Of a DNA stretch of 64,000 nt, positions 30,132-61,269 are shown piece by piece. The notes beneath the pieces were generated by a model that was given only the letters and a program-made list of their open reading frames with translations, ran no database searches and was not told the DNA's origin. Position 1 is the first letter of the stretch; every line of letters begins with the position of its first letter. The translations under genes and the position numbers were made by a program. The DNA comes from Heliocidaris erythrogramma (taxonomy: Eukaryota; Echinodermata; Echinoidea; Camarodonta; Echinometridae): the NCBI GenBank assembly GCA_025617745.1, contig CM046867.1:29690705-29754704 (forward strand), read 5' to 3'.

Positions 30132-32340
30132 TTAAATTTGAAGATGTTCATGAGTTTCAACGAGTATGTTACATATAACGCTTACATCTGGGCTACTCGC
30201 CCATTCGTTTCTACTCGAGAAGATTTGAAATGAGCGTTGGTGTTTACACTAATTGAGGGCAGTAAACGGTGTCCGATTTCTCTGAAATTTATATGTTTGT
30301 TTTGGTATCAAACAACATACCAGTGCACATTGCAACTCTTTGGAAGACTTTTTAAATCCCTACCAATTCTAAAAGTACAATTTAACTGAAGCTGTTGGTT
30401 TTTAATAATCTACAAAGTCAACAACATACGAAGGCCACAAAGTTTATCCCTTACATATTTTTATAGGAGATCTGAGAAATTTACTTGGAGATTTTATTAA
30501 TATTTAATATCCCCCATTAAAACTTTCATCTGTTCTGGCTAGACAAACTCTGCCATTCTTGAAGAATAGGATATGATAGCAAGATGACAGGAGGCAATGG
30601 TTCACCCCTAGTCAAAGTCCTCATTTGCCTTAGCTGAAATCGTCAAAAGGATTATCTTTAATTTTCTACTTGACACAAAACTGTCTTGATCAGTCGATCA
30701 GTCATGCAGAGAGCATTTAAGAGCAAATTTAGACATTTTATTTCGAATATGATGATAAATAACGGAAATAAGAAAGAATTTTTACCCAATCTAAATCTCT
30801 ACTACTGCTTTACCTCCTTTTTTAGAAATAATTATTTGTATGTGCTCAGAGCCCTTTTATTTGTAGAACAATAGGACTCACCTGCCCAGAGAAATGATTA
30901 ATGGAAGAGGTCACCATTAATTACATGCCAAGAAATGGCATGTGATTAATGTGTGAAATGAGTAGAGCTGAACTGAATCTTAATGAATGAAACAAAAATT
31001 CTGCTAAGAATGCAGTTTCATTGTATTACATGTTCAGGCTAGGTAACTGATCACTTTAAACAAATTCAATGTTTTGATTGGAAAAGAGAAATTGAAGTGC
31101 ACGCATATTTCCAATGAAGTGAAATTTTAATACTAAAAATATATTCAAATACACAATTTGAAATCTTTTTTCAATGAGAATCAACCCTTAAACAATGATA
31201 CAATAACGTTATGAGATTGAAAAAAAAATCAATCAAAAATGTAAACACTGAAGATACACCCTTTAGTCAAATTATGACCTCGAAATCCGGACAGCATAAG
31301 TGCAGATACAGAGCTGCCAACCTTGTCCAACCAAAAAAAGGAACCATACTGAGGGCAAAAAAGGAATTTGTAGAAAAAAAAAAAGGAATTTTTCGAAACG
31401 AAACTTAAAACCATGCACGAAACCATATACATGATCACTACAATAGAGGCGGGGGACCCCCCCCCTCCCTAAAAAAAAAAAAACAATCAGGGAGGGCCCA
31501 AGGGTGTTTTTATTCCCTTTTTTGAATAAGCCAATTTCTTCATGTTAGTTCCATAATAGCCCCAAAAAGGGTTCTCTGCCATGTACAGTAAGGCCTCCAA
31601 TCACTACCCCTGCACCTGTGGTCCAAAGTCATAGACGAGCCACCAAAGTACCACCTGAGCGGAGGCCCTGAATGCTTCTATGAACCAGACCACACCGTTT
31701 TTTTCTCTTACAGACAAAATGTATACTCGGGTATAGATACAGATGTACTCTACAGGCAAGTAAGGATGTACAAAGTATGTACAGACACACAGTTTACAAT
31801 GAAAGTCACAAAGCCAGACTCTCTCTGGAATTTGGATATGGGAAAAAAAGGCTTCTTTTTTTAAATTCAGTGACATCTAAAAAATATCCTGACCATATGT
31901 AGTTGATCACAGTTAAATCCCAAAACCCTAAGATGAAGCTTAAGAGTTAAAAAGATAATAATAATAAGTGCTTGCTCATTAAAGAACTTTTCAAAGTTCG
32001 CATTGAGTGAACGCCCCCAACCCAGAAAAGCTGGGAGGCCAGGGCTGAGAAAGAAGTCCGTCTGCTCCCGCTAGAATTTACTCCCTAGCAGGTTTTCTTG
32101 CTCACAGTTTTAAGTCAATTAGACATCAAAATACTCATTTTACATTACCTGGATAATGGAAATTGGCAATTAAAGTCCATTTAAACTAATTTCTAGAGGC
32201 TACAATTACTTCTTGAACACTGAATAACAGTATTTGGGGTTGTGATTTCCGATTGCGAGATCAATCTAACTAGCAGACAGCTTATGTATGCATGCACTAC
32301 CCTGCACTCTGCACTGTGCCAGCACAAAGAGGGTACATCG
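30132..32340. other. Intergenic DNA, no gene supported
   Basis: AT-rich, with poly-A and poly-C runs near 31450-31485. A single GATACACCCTTT at 31252 resembles the minisatellite motif at 33022-33300. Confidence 0.4.
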
Positions 32341-32344
32341 AGAA

Positions 32345-32440
32345 GATGACTTGTGATTTTCATTACAGATCGTGCATACGATCTTTAACACTGGGAGTAA
32401 TGCCTAAAAATTTGTTTACAAATTAAAATTCCTCTCATTA
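32345..32440 (+). repeat. SINE body copy without tRNA head
   Basis: It contains GACTTGTGATTTTCATTACA, CGATCTTTAACACTGGGAG and CCTAAAAATTTGTTTACAAA, matching the body of the SINE at 32539-32715. Confidence 0.7.
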
Positions 32441-32538
32441 AGCTCCTCACTTTTGTCCACGGCGGACCGTTGAATATTAATGAGTCAGAAAGAAGAGGAT
32501 CTTGGGTATTTGATTCCAGTTCATTGTGACTTGGCCGT

Positions 32539-32715
32539 GAACCAGAATAGCCTGGTGGTTAAGTCGCTGCCTGGCAAGCAGTAGATGACAGGTTCGAATC
32601 CCGCTGGTTCCATTTTTTTCTGACTTGTGATTTTCATTACAGATCGAGCATACGATCTTTAACACTGGGAGTAATGCCTAAAAATTTGTTTACAAATTAA
32701 ATTCCTCCCATGAAG
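32539..32715 (+). repeat. tRNA-derived SINE
   Basis: The head (32539-32610, 72 nt) folds as a tRNA: acceptor GAACCAG/CTGGTTC (7 of 7), anticodon stem GCTGC/GCAGT with loop CTGGCAA (anticodon GGC, Ala-like), and B box GGTTCGAATCC. The T stem has two mismatches, and a CA plus T-run follows. The body after it recurs at 32345, 61206 (inverted) and 63915, showing a dispersed family rather than a lone tRNA gene. Confidence 0.75.
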
Positions 32716-33021
32716 CCTCTTCATTTACTGAAGAAAATGCACTTGTACAGTCCTCATGTAGTATAACACACATGTTAATGCATATACGATATGCACAATG
32801 ATACACAGGATGAGCGTGCATTACTTAAAAATACCATGGAATATACTGTACGATGTATGCGCGCAGACGGACACAAGAAGCTACGCAATATAACCCATGC
32901 AATGTATACATACATGTAAGATTGGAATTGCTGAAAAACATTTTTTTTTTTTTTTAATGTACTGCCGTAATTTAGATATAAAAAAAATATTCTGTCGAAA
33001 AGATACTGGTAGGCTACTCTG

Positions 33022-33300
33022 GATACACCCATTTGCCAAAATACGATGATGAAATCCGTACGGATAAGTGCAGATACACCCTTTTGCCACAATTACTACA
33101 AGGGAATCCACATGAGAGTATATGCAGATACACCCATTTGCCAAAATATGATGATGAAATCTGTACGGATAAGTGCAGATACACCCTTTTGCCAAATTAC
33201 TACCAGGGAATCCGCACAGAGTAAATGCAAATACACCCTTTTGCCAAAATTACGCTTGCAGAAAGGTAGGGCGTAAGTACAGATACACCCTTTTGCCAAA
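33022..33300. repeat. Minisatellite, about 52-bp period, six units
   Basis: GATACACCC(A/T)TTTGCCA starts at 33022, 33073, 33127, 33178, 33230 (AATACACCC) and 33282, at intervals of 51-54 bp. The sequence between alternates between two types, GATGATGAAATC and ACTAC-AGGGAATCC, giving a dimeric unit. A stray copy lies at about 33492. Confidence 0.85.
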
Positions 33301-33731
33301 ATAATATCAAGAATTAGGATACTGCAAAATTTTGGGAAAAGGATTATTATGAATAGAATAAAAAGACAAATATCGTAGAAATAATATAGCAGGGTTCTCC
33401 TGATAATCATCTATAGGATCTGACACAATTCGCTGTTCTCTGTTGAAAAATGGTAGATGCTCACAGCTCAAACTTCAAAATGATTTCGGAATACACCCTT
33501 TTGCCATATTACGGCCCCGGGGCCCTGTTGTCGGTCTGAAGCTGGTCTTGTCTTTATCAAAAGGATATTAATTAGGACTCTCACTCATGGGCTAATTTGT
33601 CATAAAATTCTGATATGTTAAAGATACTGATAGATATTTCCACATGCTTATCTGAGAACAATCCTTAATGAAAGTGCTTGCTTTGTGTATCTCATCTTGA
33701 GCAGAATTCACTTCTGGTAGAGTTGACGGTG

Positions 33732-53777
<20,046 letters not shown>

Positions 53778-54060
53778 CGTAAAATATTATGACAAGATAA
53801 TAATATAATGTATGTTTATGATGAACCGAGAAAATTGTGCCTTGTTTCCTCAGCACAACGTGATCGCGATTCAGGAAATCTACTCGGCACTGCCATGCAT
53901 TGACGACGTCATCAACATATCATACAGATTCTACGCGGGCCGGTTCGGGCAGTCAAGTGGCTAGTGGTGCGGTACCGGCGGTGAACGCGACATCGGCAGC
54001 AGCTGATCCTAAGCGAGACATGCACAAACATGAAGGTTGTTGTTGTTGTGGTTGTTAATT
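53778..54060 (-). promoter_or_regulatory. Probable RECQL5 5' UTR and promoter region
   Basis: The sequence upstream of the RECQL5 ATG is more GC- and CpG-rich than the surroundings at about 53860-54010. No TATA box is evident. The transcription start is not defined. Confidence 0.4.
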
Positions 54061-54723
54061 TGCTATACACGCGTATAGGTCTACGTGCCCTAGTCTTTTA
54101 CGAGGAAACTGAAAGGGAGAGAATAAAAAAGTAAACTTATATTGGATCAATTACAGTTTAAAAACATTCACCATTAAAACTACTATTATATATTTTGCTT
54201 GCATAAGTGATAATTAAACTGTATGATAAATGCAGTTACATTCAAAACAGTAAAGAAAAATAGTAAAAATGACAGACTGAATAAAAACAAAAGCACAACT
54301 TGAATAAAGCCTACAAAATGACAGGTGAGAAAACAAATTACACGCACATAGTAATATAAATTTGTGTGAAAATAGTTATTTGTGAATATGTATTTTATGA
54401 TGAATATTTTTCGATAGATAAAAGCAAATTTTGTGGCAAAAATAATAAATTCTTACTAATTGCCAAATAAAACTGAGAAGAATTAAGAAGAAGGGGGCAC
54501 TAAACTTTGGGGCAGTGGCGTAGGCAGGGGCCGTATTCTGAAAACAGTTAACTTTTATGTAAGTAAAACGATGTTAATTGTCATAACAAATCAAAATCAG
54601 GACAAGTCATTTGTTAATGACTGCGCAAAGATGGCTGTGCCCGCGAAAAGTTATCAGAGACATCTGCGCATGGACCAAAGATTAGTGTTTATTTCGCGCA
54701 ATTTCAAACTGTTATGACAATTA
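54061..54723. other. Intergenic DNA, no gene supported
   Basis: AT-rich. A GGCAGTGGCGTAGGCAGGGG end near 54512 looks like a MITE terminus without a visible partner. Confidence 0.4.
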
Positions 54724-55201
54724 GGCCCGAATTCACAAAGGAGGTTTAAACCTAAACCATGGTTTAAACAATTGGCGAATCCACGGGGGCACTTCCGGCC
54801 CATGCCCCCCCCCCCCCATTTTGGAAGAACAGCATGCATTTTGACCATAGAGGGTCCGCCATTTTCTCGATTGTGCCCCCCCCCCCCCCCTTTAGAATGA
54901 AGACTTTTTCCCCCGCTTGTCAGGGAATTATGGAGGGAAACTGGACCCCCATAACCCCCCACTGAGCGAATTTTGAAGGTCTAGCGAAAAACAAATTTGT
55001 CGACACCCCCCACTGAGCGACTTTTCGAGAAGCTGGCGACGGGATCCTGGATCTGCCCCTGGTTTAAACCTCCGTAAGCGTACTGAAATAGGCGTAAATA
55101 AGCGCACATTACCCATGCGCGCACACAAAGAAAATATATTTTATGATTGGATCGGATTCCGTGCGCAACCAAAAACCAAACCTCCTTTGTGAATTCGGGC
55201 C
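54724..55201. mobile_element. MITE with TTA target duplication (Harbinger-type), 478 bp with insert
   Basis: Ends GGCCCGAATTCACAAAGGAG and CTCCTTTGTGAATTCGGGCC are perfect inverted repeats flanked by TTA (54721-54723 and 55202-55204), the usual PIF/Harbinger duplication. A second MITE (54770-55061) is nested inside. Confidence 0.8.
54770..55061. mobile_element. hAT-type MITE nested in a Harbinger-type MITE, 292 bp
   Basis: The 8-bp duplication GTTTAAAC lies at 54762-54769 and 55062-55069. Ends AATTGGCGAATCCACGGGGG and GATCCTGGATCTGCCCCTG are weak inverted repeats. A related copy lies at about 57902-58110. Confidence 0.75.
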
Positions 55202-55204
55202 TTA

Positions 55205-55854
55205 TAATTATAGTTTTCTTTAACATAAAAGATAACATAGTTTTCAGAATACCGCCACAGGATTTTGTAGAAGGGGGGGGGGGACAAATGCAGGGCTGTC
55301 AACTTTGGGGAACTGCTTGGAGGGAGATTCGTCTTTTTTTCTCCTCACCAGCCCTCCAAAAGTGGCCCAGTGAAGGGGGGGAGGGGGGTATCGGATTTTA
55401 TGTGGTCCACTTTTCCTCCATAATTCTCTGACAAGCAAAAAAAAAAAAAAGACAGAAAGTGGTGGAGAACCTAGTGTCTGAAGATCCGTCACATTGTCGC
55501 CCCCGGGTCCGCTCGCTATTCATAAGGACCACTATTCATGGAAAACCGCTATTCCTTTAACACGCGTTATGAATAGCGGTCCTTATGACTAGTGAGGTTA
55601 CCCCATCGCCCCGACGGCCTCCATGCATGCAAGCTATGGGACATAGGGTGAAATGGACAAGGGACAAAACCTAGTTTGATATAGCACTCAGCCTTACGCT
55701 CAAAATGCATTTCACCATTCCTCACTTGGTTGCGACTCCCCCTTACAAATATACCTGCACCAGTCCAGAGGCGATAAAATCGAGGGGCAAATGTTTTTCT
55801 CTTTCAAGAGAGGGGGGGGGTTAACTTCGTTTTCCCCCTTCCCGCTTCGCAAGA
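55205..55854. other. Repeat-rich intergenic DNA with a short palindromic repeat
   Basis: No gene. GCTATTCATAAGGACC at 55515-55530 is answered by GAATAGCGGTCCTTATGA at 55571-55588, the same palindromic family as at 56349-56575. G- and A-runs near 55274 and 55437. Confidence 0.45.
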
Positions 55855-56240
55855 CCATTATTTTAATGCAATTAGATATGCCAAAAAGAAGTTCTTCTCT
55901 AAGAGGGAATACTAATTAAACCTGATAGCTATAATAAATAATACTATCAATAGAATTTCTAAAGCTAGACCTGAAAATGTTACAAAATTCAAAGAAAATT
56001 GTACACTTATAGAAAATCCAGGTATGATTACTGGGGATTACTGACTCATTTAATGCATTGGTCAAGATCTTGCTAATAGTATGATTTGTAATGATGCTAT
56101 AGTGCTTATTCTTTCTTTCTAAAAGGTTCATTTCCGCACTCTATGTTCTTAAAACCAGTTACAGAAAAGGAAATTATAGATATTCAAGTATCCATGAACA
56201 ATGGAAAAGCACCTGGTTATGATAATAGATGATAGTGTAA
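55855..56240 (+). pseudogene. Degenerate non-LTR retrotransposon fragment
   Basis: Forward frames give AIRYAKKKFFSKR (about 55868) and, after stops, LKPVTEKEIIDIQ then NNGKAPGYDN (about 56148-56229), the conserved lead-in to the LINE RT core. Multiple stops; the RT core itself is missing. Confidence 0.55.
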
Positions 56241-56348
56241 TTAAAATATCCATCCATATTTTATGTAACCCTTTTTCTGTTATATATTTAATATCTGACT
56301 AAATAGAGGTGCCGCATACCAGAGTGTTGGAAGGGGATCCGGCGATCC

Positions 56349-56575
56349 GCTCGCATTAGGACCGTTATTTATGCATAGAAAACCGCTATTCATTTAACAC
56401 GCGTTATGAATAGCGGTCCTTATGAATAGGTATGATTAGTGGTCCTTATGAATGGAGGTCCTTATGAATAGCGAGATAATTTGTCTATGGTTTGCTCACT
56501 CTTAAGGACCGTTATTCATACAAAACCGCTATTCATTTAGTCATGCGTTATGGATAGCGGTCCTTATGAATAGCA
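56349..56575. repeat. Cluster of palindromic CCGCTATTCAT/ATGAATAGCGG repeats
   Basis: AAAACCGCTATTCATTTA and GTTATGAATAGCGGTCCTTA alternate, with further TCCTTATGAATAG copies. The same hairpin-forming unit lies at 55515-55590. Confidence 0.7.
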
Positions 56576-56726
56576 GCCCTTGTTTGTTTGCTTTGCTTTT
56601 ATTTCTGCGTTCTAATAACAAATACAATGAATTAAATTTTTACATAAGTATTACATAAGTAGAAAATCATGTACAATAATAGTATACAATAAACATAATA
56701 CAAAGCATTATAGGCTACAAACAAGA

Positions 56727-56802
56727 ATAACGTGGAGAAGGTTTACGGTTCACCATTTTCAGGACTAACCACATGGTGAACCGTAAACCTTCTCCACGTT
56801 AT
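56727..56802. repeat. Perfect 30-bp inverted repeat with 16-nt loop
   Basis: Arm 56727-56756 (ATAACGTGGAGAAGGTTTAC then GGTTCACCAT) pairs without mismatch with 56773-56802. The loop is 56757-56772. No protein is encoded. It could be a MITE remnant, a cruciform site or a small-RNA precursor. Confidence 0.9.
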
Positions 56803-57355
56803 CAGTGCCACCATGCATGCAAACCTCTACCTTCAAATATCATCCAAACAAGAATAAGGAATATAATAGACCTATGTAAATATATTTTTCTCCAATAAAC
56901 TAGAGAGGTAATTTAGAACGCAGGAGAACGCCATCGTGAGCGGTTCGGGCGGGAGATGGATGGTGGCCTCGTAAAAAAGATTAGGCGACATAACTCTCTC
57001 AAATATAAAACAGAGTGATCAAGTGGGTGCAAACAGTAGATACTAATTTAAAGTGTGGGCACGTATGGCTGTAGTGTCTTTCGTTAAATGTAGCTTTTAA
57101 GGAGTATAGATGGTTGAATAAGATCTTATATGTTATCGGGAAAAATGACCAGAATGTATACAGATTTGTGTGTTATTGATAATTTGGGATTTGTAAGATG
57201 AAATTTCCAGATATGCGAGTAGGGTAGGAATGTACAGAAGTATTAAACTATTCTTATTAAATGATGGTGGGAGTTGATTATTAATGTACTTAAACACGGT
57301 ATTCAAGTCGAAAATCTTTAATTAGGGTTTTAAGTTTATGGAATAAGGGGTCAGT

Positions 57356-57712
57356 GTGCCCATGAGTGAAGAAATAAAAACAAAAACTATACATCAATAC
57401 CCCACACGACAATCTGACGAATTTTATCTGCCATTAACTAGAACTATGCTCTCTAAATCCATCTTTACTTTCACAGGCCCGAAGCTCTGGACTATTCTTG
57501 ATAATAGAATCAAGAATGCCCCTAGTTTAAACTCTTTTAAATTTAAATTGAAAAAAATTCCTCTGACTAACTGTTCGGCTCTTTTAAACTCATCATCCCT
57601 CAACCTTCTTCAAATTATTTCAAACAACATTGTACACGATTACGTTCCTATTCAATTTATGCTGCCATCCGTATTCTGGTCAGTCTGTGCTATGCTGTGT
57701 GTGTCTATATAG
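57356..57712 (+). pseudogene. Non-LTR retrotransposon C-terminal fragment
   Basis: The frame gives HQYPTRQSDEFYLPLTRT and FTGPKLWTILDNRIKNAPS, the signature of the RT C-terminus in several LINE clades (NTR and GP-LWN motifs). The rest of the RT is absent upstream. Confidence 0.6.
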
Positions 57713-57901
57713 GTAAGAGTCCTACCCTCACTCGTTCCTTTTCTCCCTTCCTTTTCTGTCCCTTTCACTCCTGTTATGTTTTGTTTATCCGGTTTATGTA
57801 CAAATATGTTCCCATTTCAAAGATACACTATATTTTGCAATTATAAGTTATAGGGGGCTGCAATCTACAAGCCTAGCTTTTTAGCAGTCCCCTCCGCCAT
57901 T

Positions 57902-58110
57902 GACGGATGCAGGGGGGGGGGGCACTTCCGGCCCGTGCCCCCCCCCCCCCCTTAGACGATCCGCCATTTTCTCGATTGTGCTCCCCTTTTAGAATGGAAG
58001 ACCTTTTTTTTTTTTTTTTGCTTGTCAAGGAATTGTGGAGGGAAACTGGACCCCCATAACCCCCTACTGAGCGAATTTTGGAGGTTTAGCCCCAAAAAAA
58101 ATTGTCGCCA
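57902..58110. repeat. Second copy of the hAT-type MITE seen at 54770
   Basis: It shares GGGGGGCACTTCCGGCCC, CCGCCATTTTCTCGATTGTG and CCCCCATAACCCCC with the first copy, in the same order. The right end is not clear. Confidence 0.6.
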
Positions 58111-58139
58111 ATTGTCCGTCGTGCGTCGTCCCTCGTCCG

Positions 58140-59340
58140 TCGTCCGTTAACTTTTTACATTTTCATCTTCTTCTCCAAAACCCATGATCGGAATTCAACC
58201 AAACTTGGTAGGAATCATCCTTAGGGGTAGGGGTCCCAAAATTGCTAAAATGGTACATGTGGCCCCCAGGGGGGCCCAGGGGGAGGGCCCCCAATTGTAA
58301 AAGCTATGTAAATTTCAAACATCTTCTTCTCCAGAACCAGGTATAGCTCAGACTTGGTATTGTGTATGGAGATACCTCTATAGATGAAGAATGAATGTTG
58401 TTCATGAAATTTCTCTGAGTGGCCCTATAGGGGCCCTGTGGGGGTAACATACTGGAGGGGGGCGCTGCCAGGCAAAATGTACATTCTAATCTTCTTCTCC
58501 TAAACACATGATGGGAATTCAACCAAACTTGGTAGGAATCATCCTTAGGGGTAGGGGACCCAAAATTGCTAAAATGGTACATGTGGCCCCCAGGGGGGCC
58601 CAGGGGGGCCCAGGGGGAGGGCCCCCAATTGTAAAAGCTATGTAAATTTCAAACATCTTCTCCAGAACCAGGAGAACCATACACTTGGTATTGTGTATGG
58701 AGATACCTCTATAGATGAAGAATGAATGTTGTTCATGAAATTGCTCTGAGTGGCCCTATAGGGGCCCTGTGGGGGTAACATACTGGAGGGGGGGGGGTGC
58801 TGCCAGGTAAAATGTACATTCTGATCTTCTTCTCCAAAACACATGATGGGAATTCAACCAAACTTGGTAGGAATCATCCTTAGGGGTAGGGGACCCAAAA
58901 TTGCTAAAATGGTACATGTGGCCCCCAGGGGGGCCAGGGGGAGGGCCCCCAATTGTAAAAGCTATGCAAATTTCAAATATCTTCTTCTCCAGAACCAGGT
59001 ATAGCTGAGACTTGGTATTGTGTATGGAGATACCTCTATATATAGATGAAGAATGAATGTTGTTCATGATATTTCTCTGAGTGGCCCTATAGGGGCCCTG
59101 TGGGGGTAACATACTGGATGGGGGTGGTGGCAAGTTGTCCGCCATCCACAAACTTTTTACATTTTCAGCTTCTTCTCCAAAACCCATGATTTGAATTTAA
59201 CCAAACGTGGTAGGAAGCTCAGACTTGATATTGTGTATAGAGATACATGTACCTCTATAGATGAAGAATGAAAGTTGTTCATGAAATTTTTTCTGGGTGG
59301 CCTTATAGGGGCCCCTGCACCAGATGTGAATTGATCCACC
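58140..59340. repeat. Tandem array, about 335-bp unit, about 3.5 copies
   Basis: GAATTCAACCAAACTTGG-type landmarks occur at 58191, 58515, 58850 and 59193, spaced 324-343 bp. Each unit has a CTTCTTCTCCA start, a (GGGGCCC)-rich middle and GATACCTCTATAGATGAAGA. Minus-strand frames repeat accordingly but look non-coding. Flanked by GTCGTCCGTC repeats and a CTGGGGCTCTTGTTT end. Confidence 0.85.
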
Positions 59341-59584
59341 TCAGGTGAGCGTCGTGCCCCCTGGGGCTCTTGTTTATATTAAGAGAAAGTTTATTGCACT
59401 ATACTTTGTTAATTTCATAATTCAAAATATTGGTTAAGGAATTCTTTGTGAGAACAAAAGATATTTGTGTCATCGGCAAAAGACAAAAGAAATAGTAGTG
59501 GGCCTAAGATGGAGCCTTTGGGCTTGAGGGACACCGCATTGAACTAAAAGGGGATCAGAATCATATCCATAGAATATATAATGA

Positions 59585-60140
59585 TATGAAATGGAAAAGC
59601 CATGTTAACAAACTATCAAATAAAATCTCTAGGAATATTTGCGTTCTTAATAGATTAAGAGAATTTGTTCTTCAAAAGATATTTCTTTTGCTATGTAATA
59701 CTTTGATATTGCCTCACTTAAATTATGGTATAATTGTATGGGGATCTACATTGTAATAAATATCTACTTGAGCGCTTATTGAAATTGCAAAAAAGATTAA
59801 GTATAGGATAATTAAAAACTGGAAACTTTGATTTCCGTATAGTATATGTCTCTCTTTAAAAAAAACTCTCTGTGTTTAACCTTAATAATTACAATTTAGG
59901 TATTAGGTATTGGGTGTTTTTGTATAATGAGAAACCTTTTACCTAACATATTCAACTCATTTTTTAAAATCAAAAATAGCATTTTCACGATTATGATACT
60001 ATCGGGTTGTACCTCCTTTTTTATATCAATAATGCAAAAGATCACTTTTATTGAATAATATATACCTCAACACATCAAGGACACTAAATCTCACAACACA
60101 TCAAACGCAAGTTTAAGGAGTATCTATTGCTAAAGAATAC
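59585..60140 (+). pseudogene. Degenerate LINE RT thumb region
   Basis: The forward frame gives MKWKSHVNKLSNKISRN, NRLREFVLQKIFLLLC and LPHLNYGIIVWGST (about 59590-59755), the LINE RT thumb segment, followed by frameshifts and stops. A further tail piece (KHWNSLPNNIKEIENF) lies at about 60665-60710. Confidence 0.6.
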
Positions 60141-60639
60141 GCTGTTATGAATATTATTATTTTGTATATTGTTGTTTTCATGTGAAATTGGATCATGTTT
60201 ACAGGTTTTTACCAAACTTTTTTTACCCACCACATTCATATTTATTCGTTTGTTCTTTGTATACTTGTTTGTATACTATGTTATTTTTTGTATATACATT
60301 TTACATGTTTTATGATTTTGTTTTTAAATGGAGATGTGGAAATAAATTCAATACAATTCAATTCAAAACATGCATAAATTGAAATAATTATATAGTTAAC
60401 ATGTCTATTGTTGTAAAAGAGCCGTTGATTGTACTCTGCAAATGTCTGACACACATCTGGCAGTCTGGCATGATCAATAACTTTTTTTAGGTGGCCCAAG
60501 GCCCGGGTATACGTTCAAGCAGGGAGATGGGAGTTTCTCACTGGTCCAAGGTAGATACATTCAGTCTTGTTACTGACTTGCACAAGAAGAAATAGCCGAT
60601 ACAACTTTAGCTTACCTGAAAGAGTAGGTAGTATTGGAA

Positions 60640-60760
60640 ATACATTTTATTACATTGGTATAAACATTGGAATTCCCTTCCTAATAATATAAAGGAAATA
60701 GAAAACTTTGCTAATTTTAACAGGAAATTATGGGAATACCTATATCACTTGAGAGTCAGA
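60640..60760 (+). pseudogene. LINE C-terminal scrap
   Basis: WYKHWNSLPNNIKEIENFAN matches the LWNSLP-type C-terminal LINE motif. It is short and isolated. Confidence 0.45.
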
Positions 60761-60892
60761 GAAGCCGGAGGCGAATAATATTTATGACTGAAATAGCCTA
60801 AATACAGACGACTTTTTTTTTCTCTGCCAGGTAGATTCATATTTTCTAATTGTATATATATTTTTTGTTACTTTAGATATTACATATAATTA

Positions 60893-61013
60893 CGGCTGCC
60901 GGAGCTAAAGCCAGGGTAATAATATCCAAAAACCCTTTGGAAGCGCATATAGGGACGTTATATCATAATGTGACATGCGCTATATACAAGAACAGTGGTA
61001 TTATTATTATTAT
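60893..61013 (+). repeat. CR1-like 3' UTR with (ATT)n tail
   Basis: It contains GCCGGAGCTAAAGCCAGGGT, AATAATATCC and GCGCTATATA followed by ATT repeats. It resembles the 3' end of the CR1 copy at 38655-38820 in layout. Confidence 0.55.
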
Positions 61014-61205
61014 TATAAGTATAATCTCGATTTATTTTTGCTTTCCTCAATCTGGAAAACAATATTCTATTTTGTACGCTTGAGGACCCCACTGGAAATA
61101 AGCTCTCGAGCTATCGTGGGTTATCCTGCTCAAGCTTATTCAATTTTTATATGTTTTTTTCTTTAACTATTCTATTGTTAGTAAACGAAGAAGCTTGATG
61201 GGAGG

Positions 61206-61265
61206 AATTTTAATTTGTAAACAAATTTTTAGGCATTTTACTCCCAGTGTCTATTGTTGTATGTT
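61206..61265 (-). repeat. SINE body copy, inverted
   Basis: TAATTTGTAAACAAATTTTT and AGGCATTTTACTCCCAGTGT match the complement of the SINE body at 32640-32700. Confidence 0.65.
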
Positions 61266-61269
61266 CGAA

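Noticed and set aside
32539..32610. Functional tRNA-Ala gene
   Set aside because: The cloverleaf has T-stem mismatches and the sequence continues into a dispersed SINE body found elsewhere, so a SINE head is more likely.
33022..33300. CRISPR-like array
   Set aside because: The spacers are not unique; they alternate between two related sequences, and this is animal DNA without cas genes.
58304..59187. Repeated minus-strand proteins with a GPYRATQ motif
   Set aside because: They recur only because the DNA unit is tandemly repeated; they contain stops between units and have no independent coding signal.
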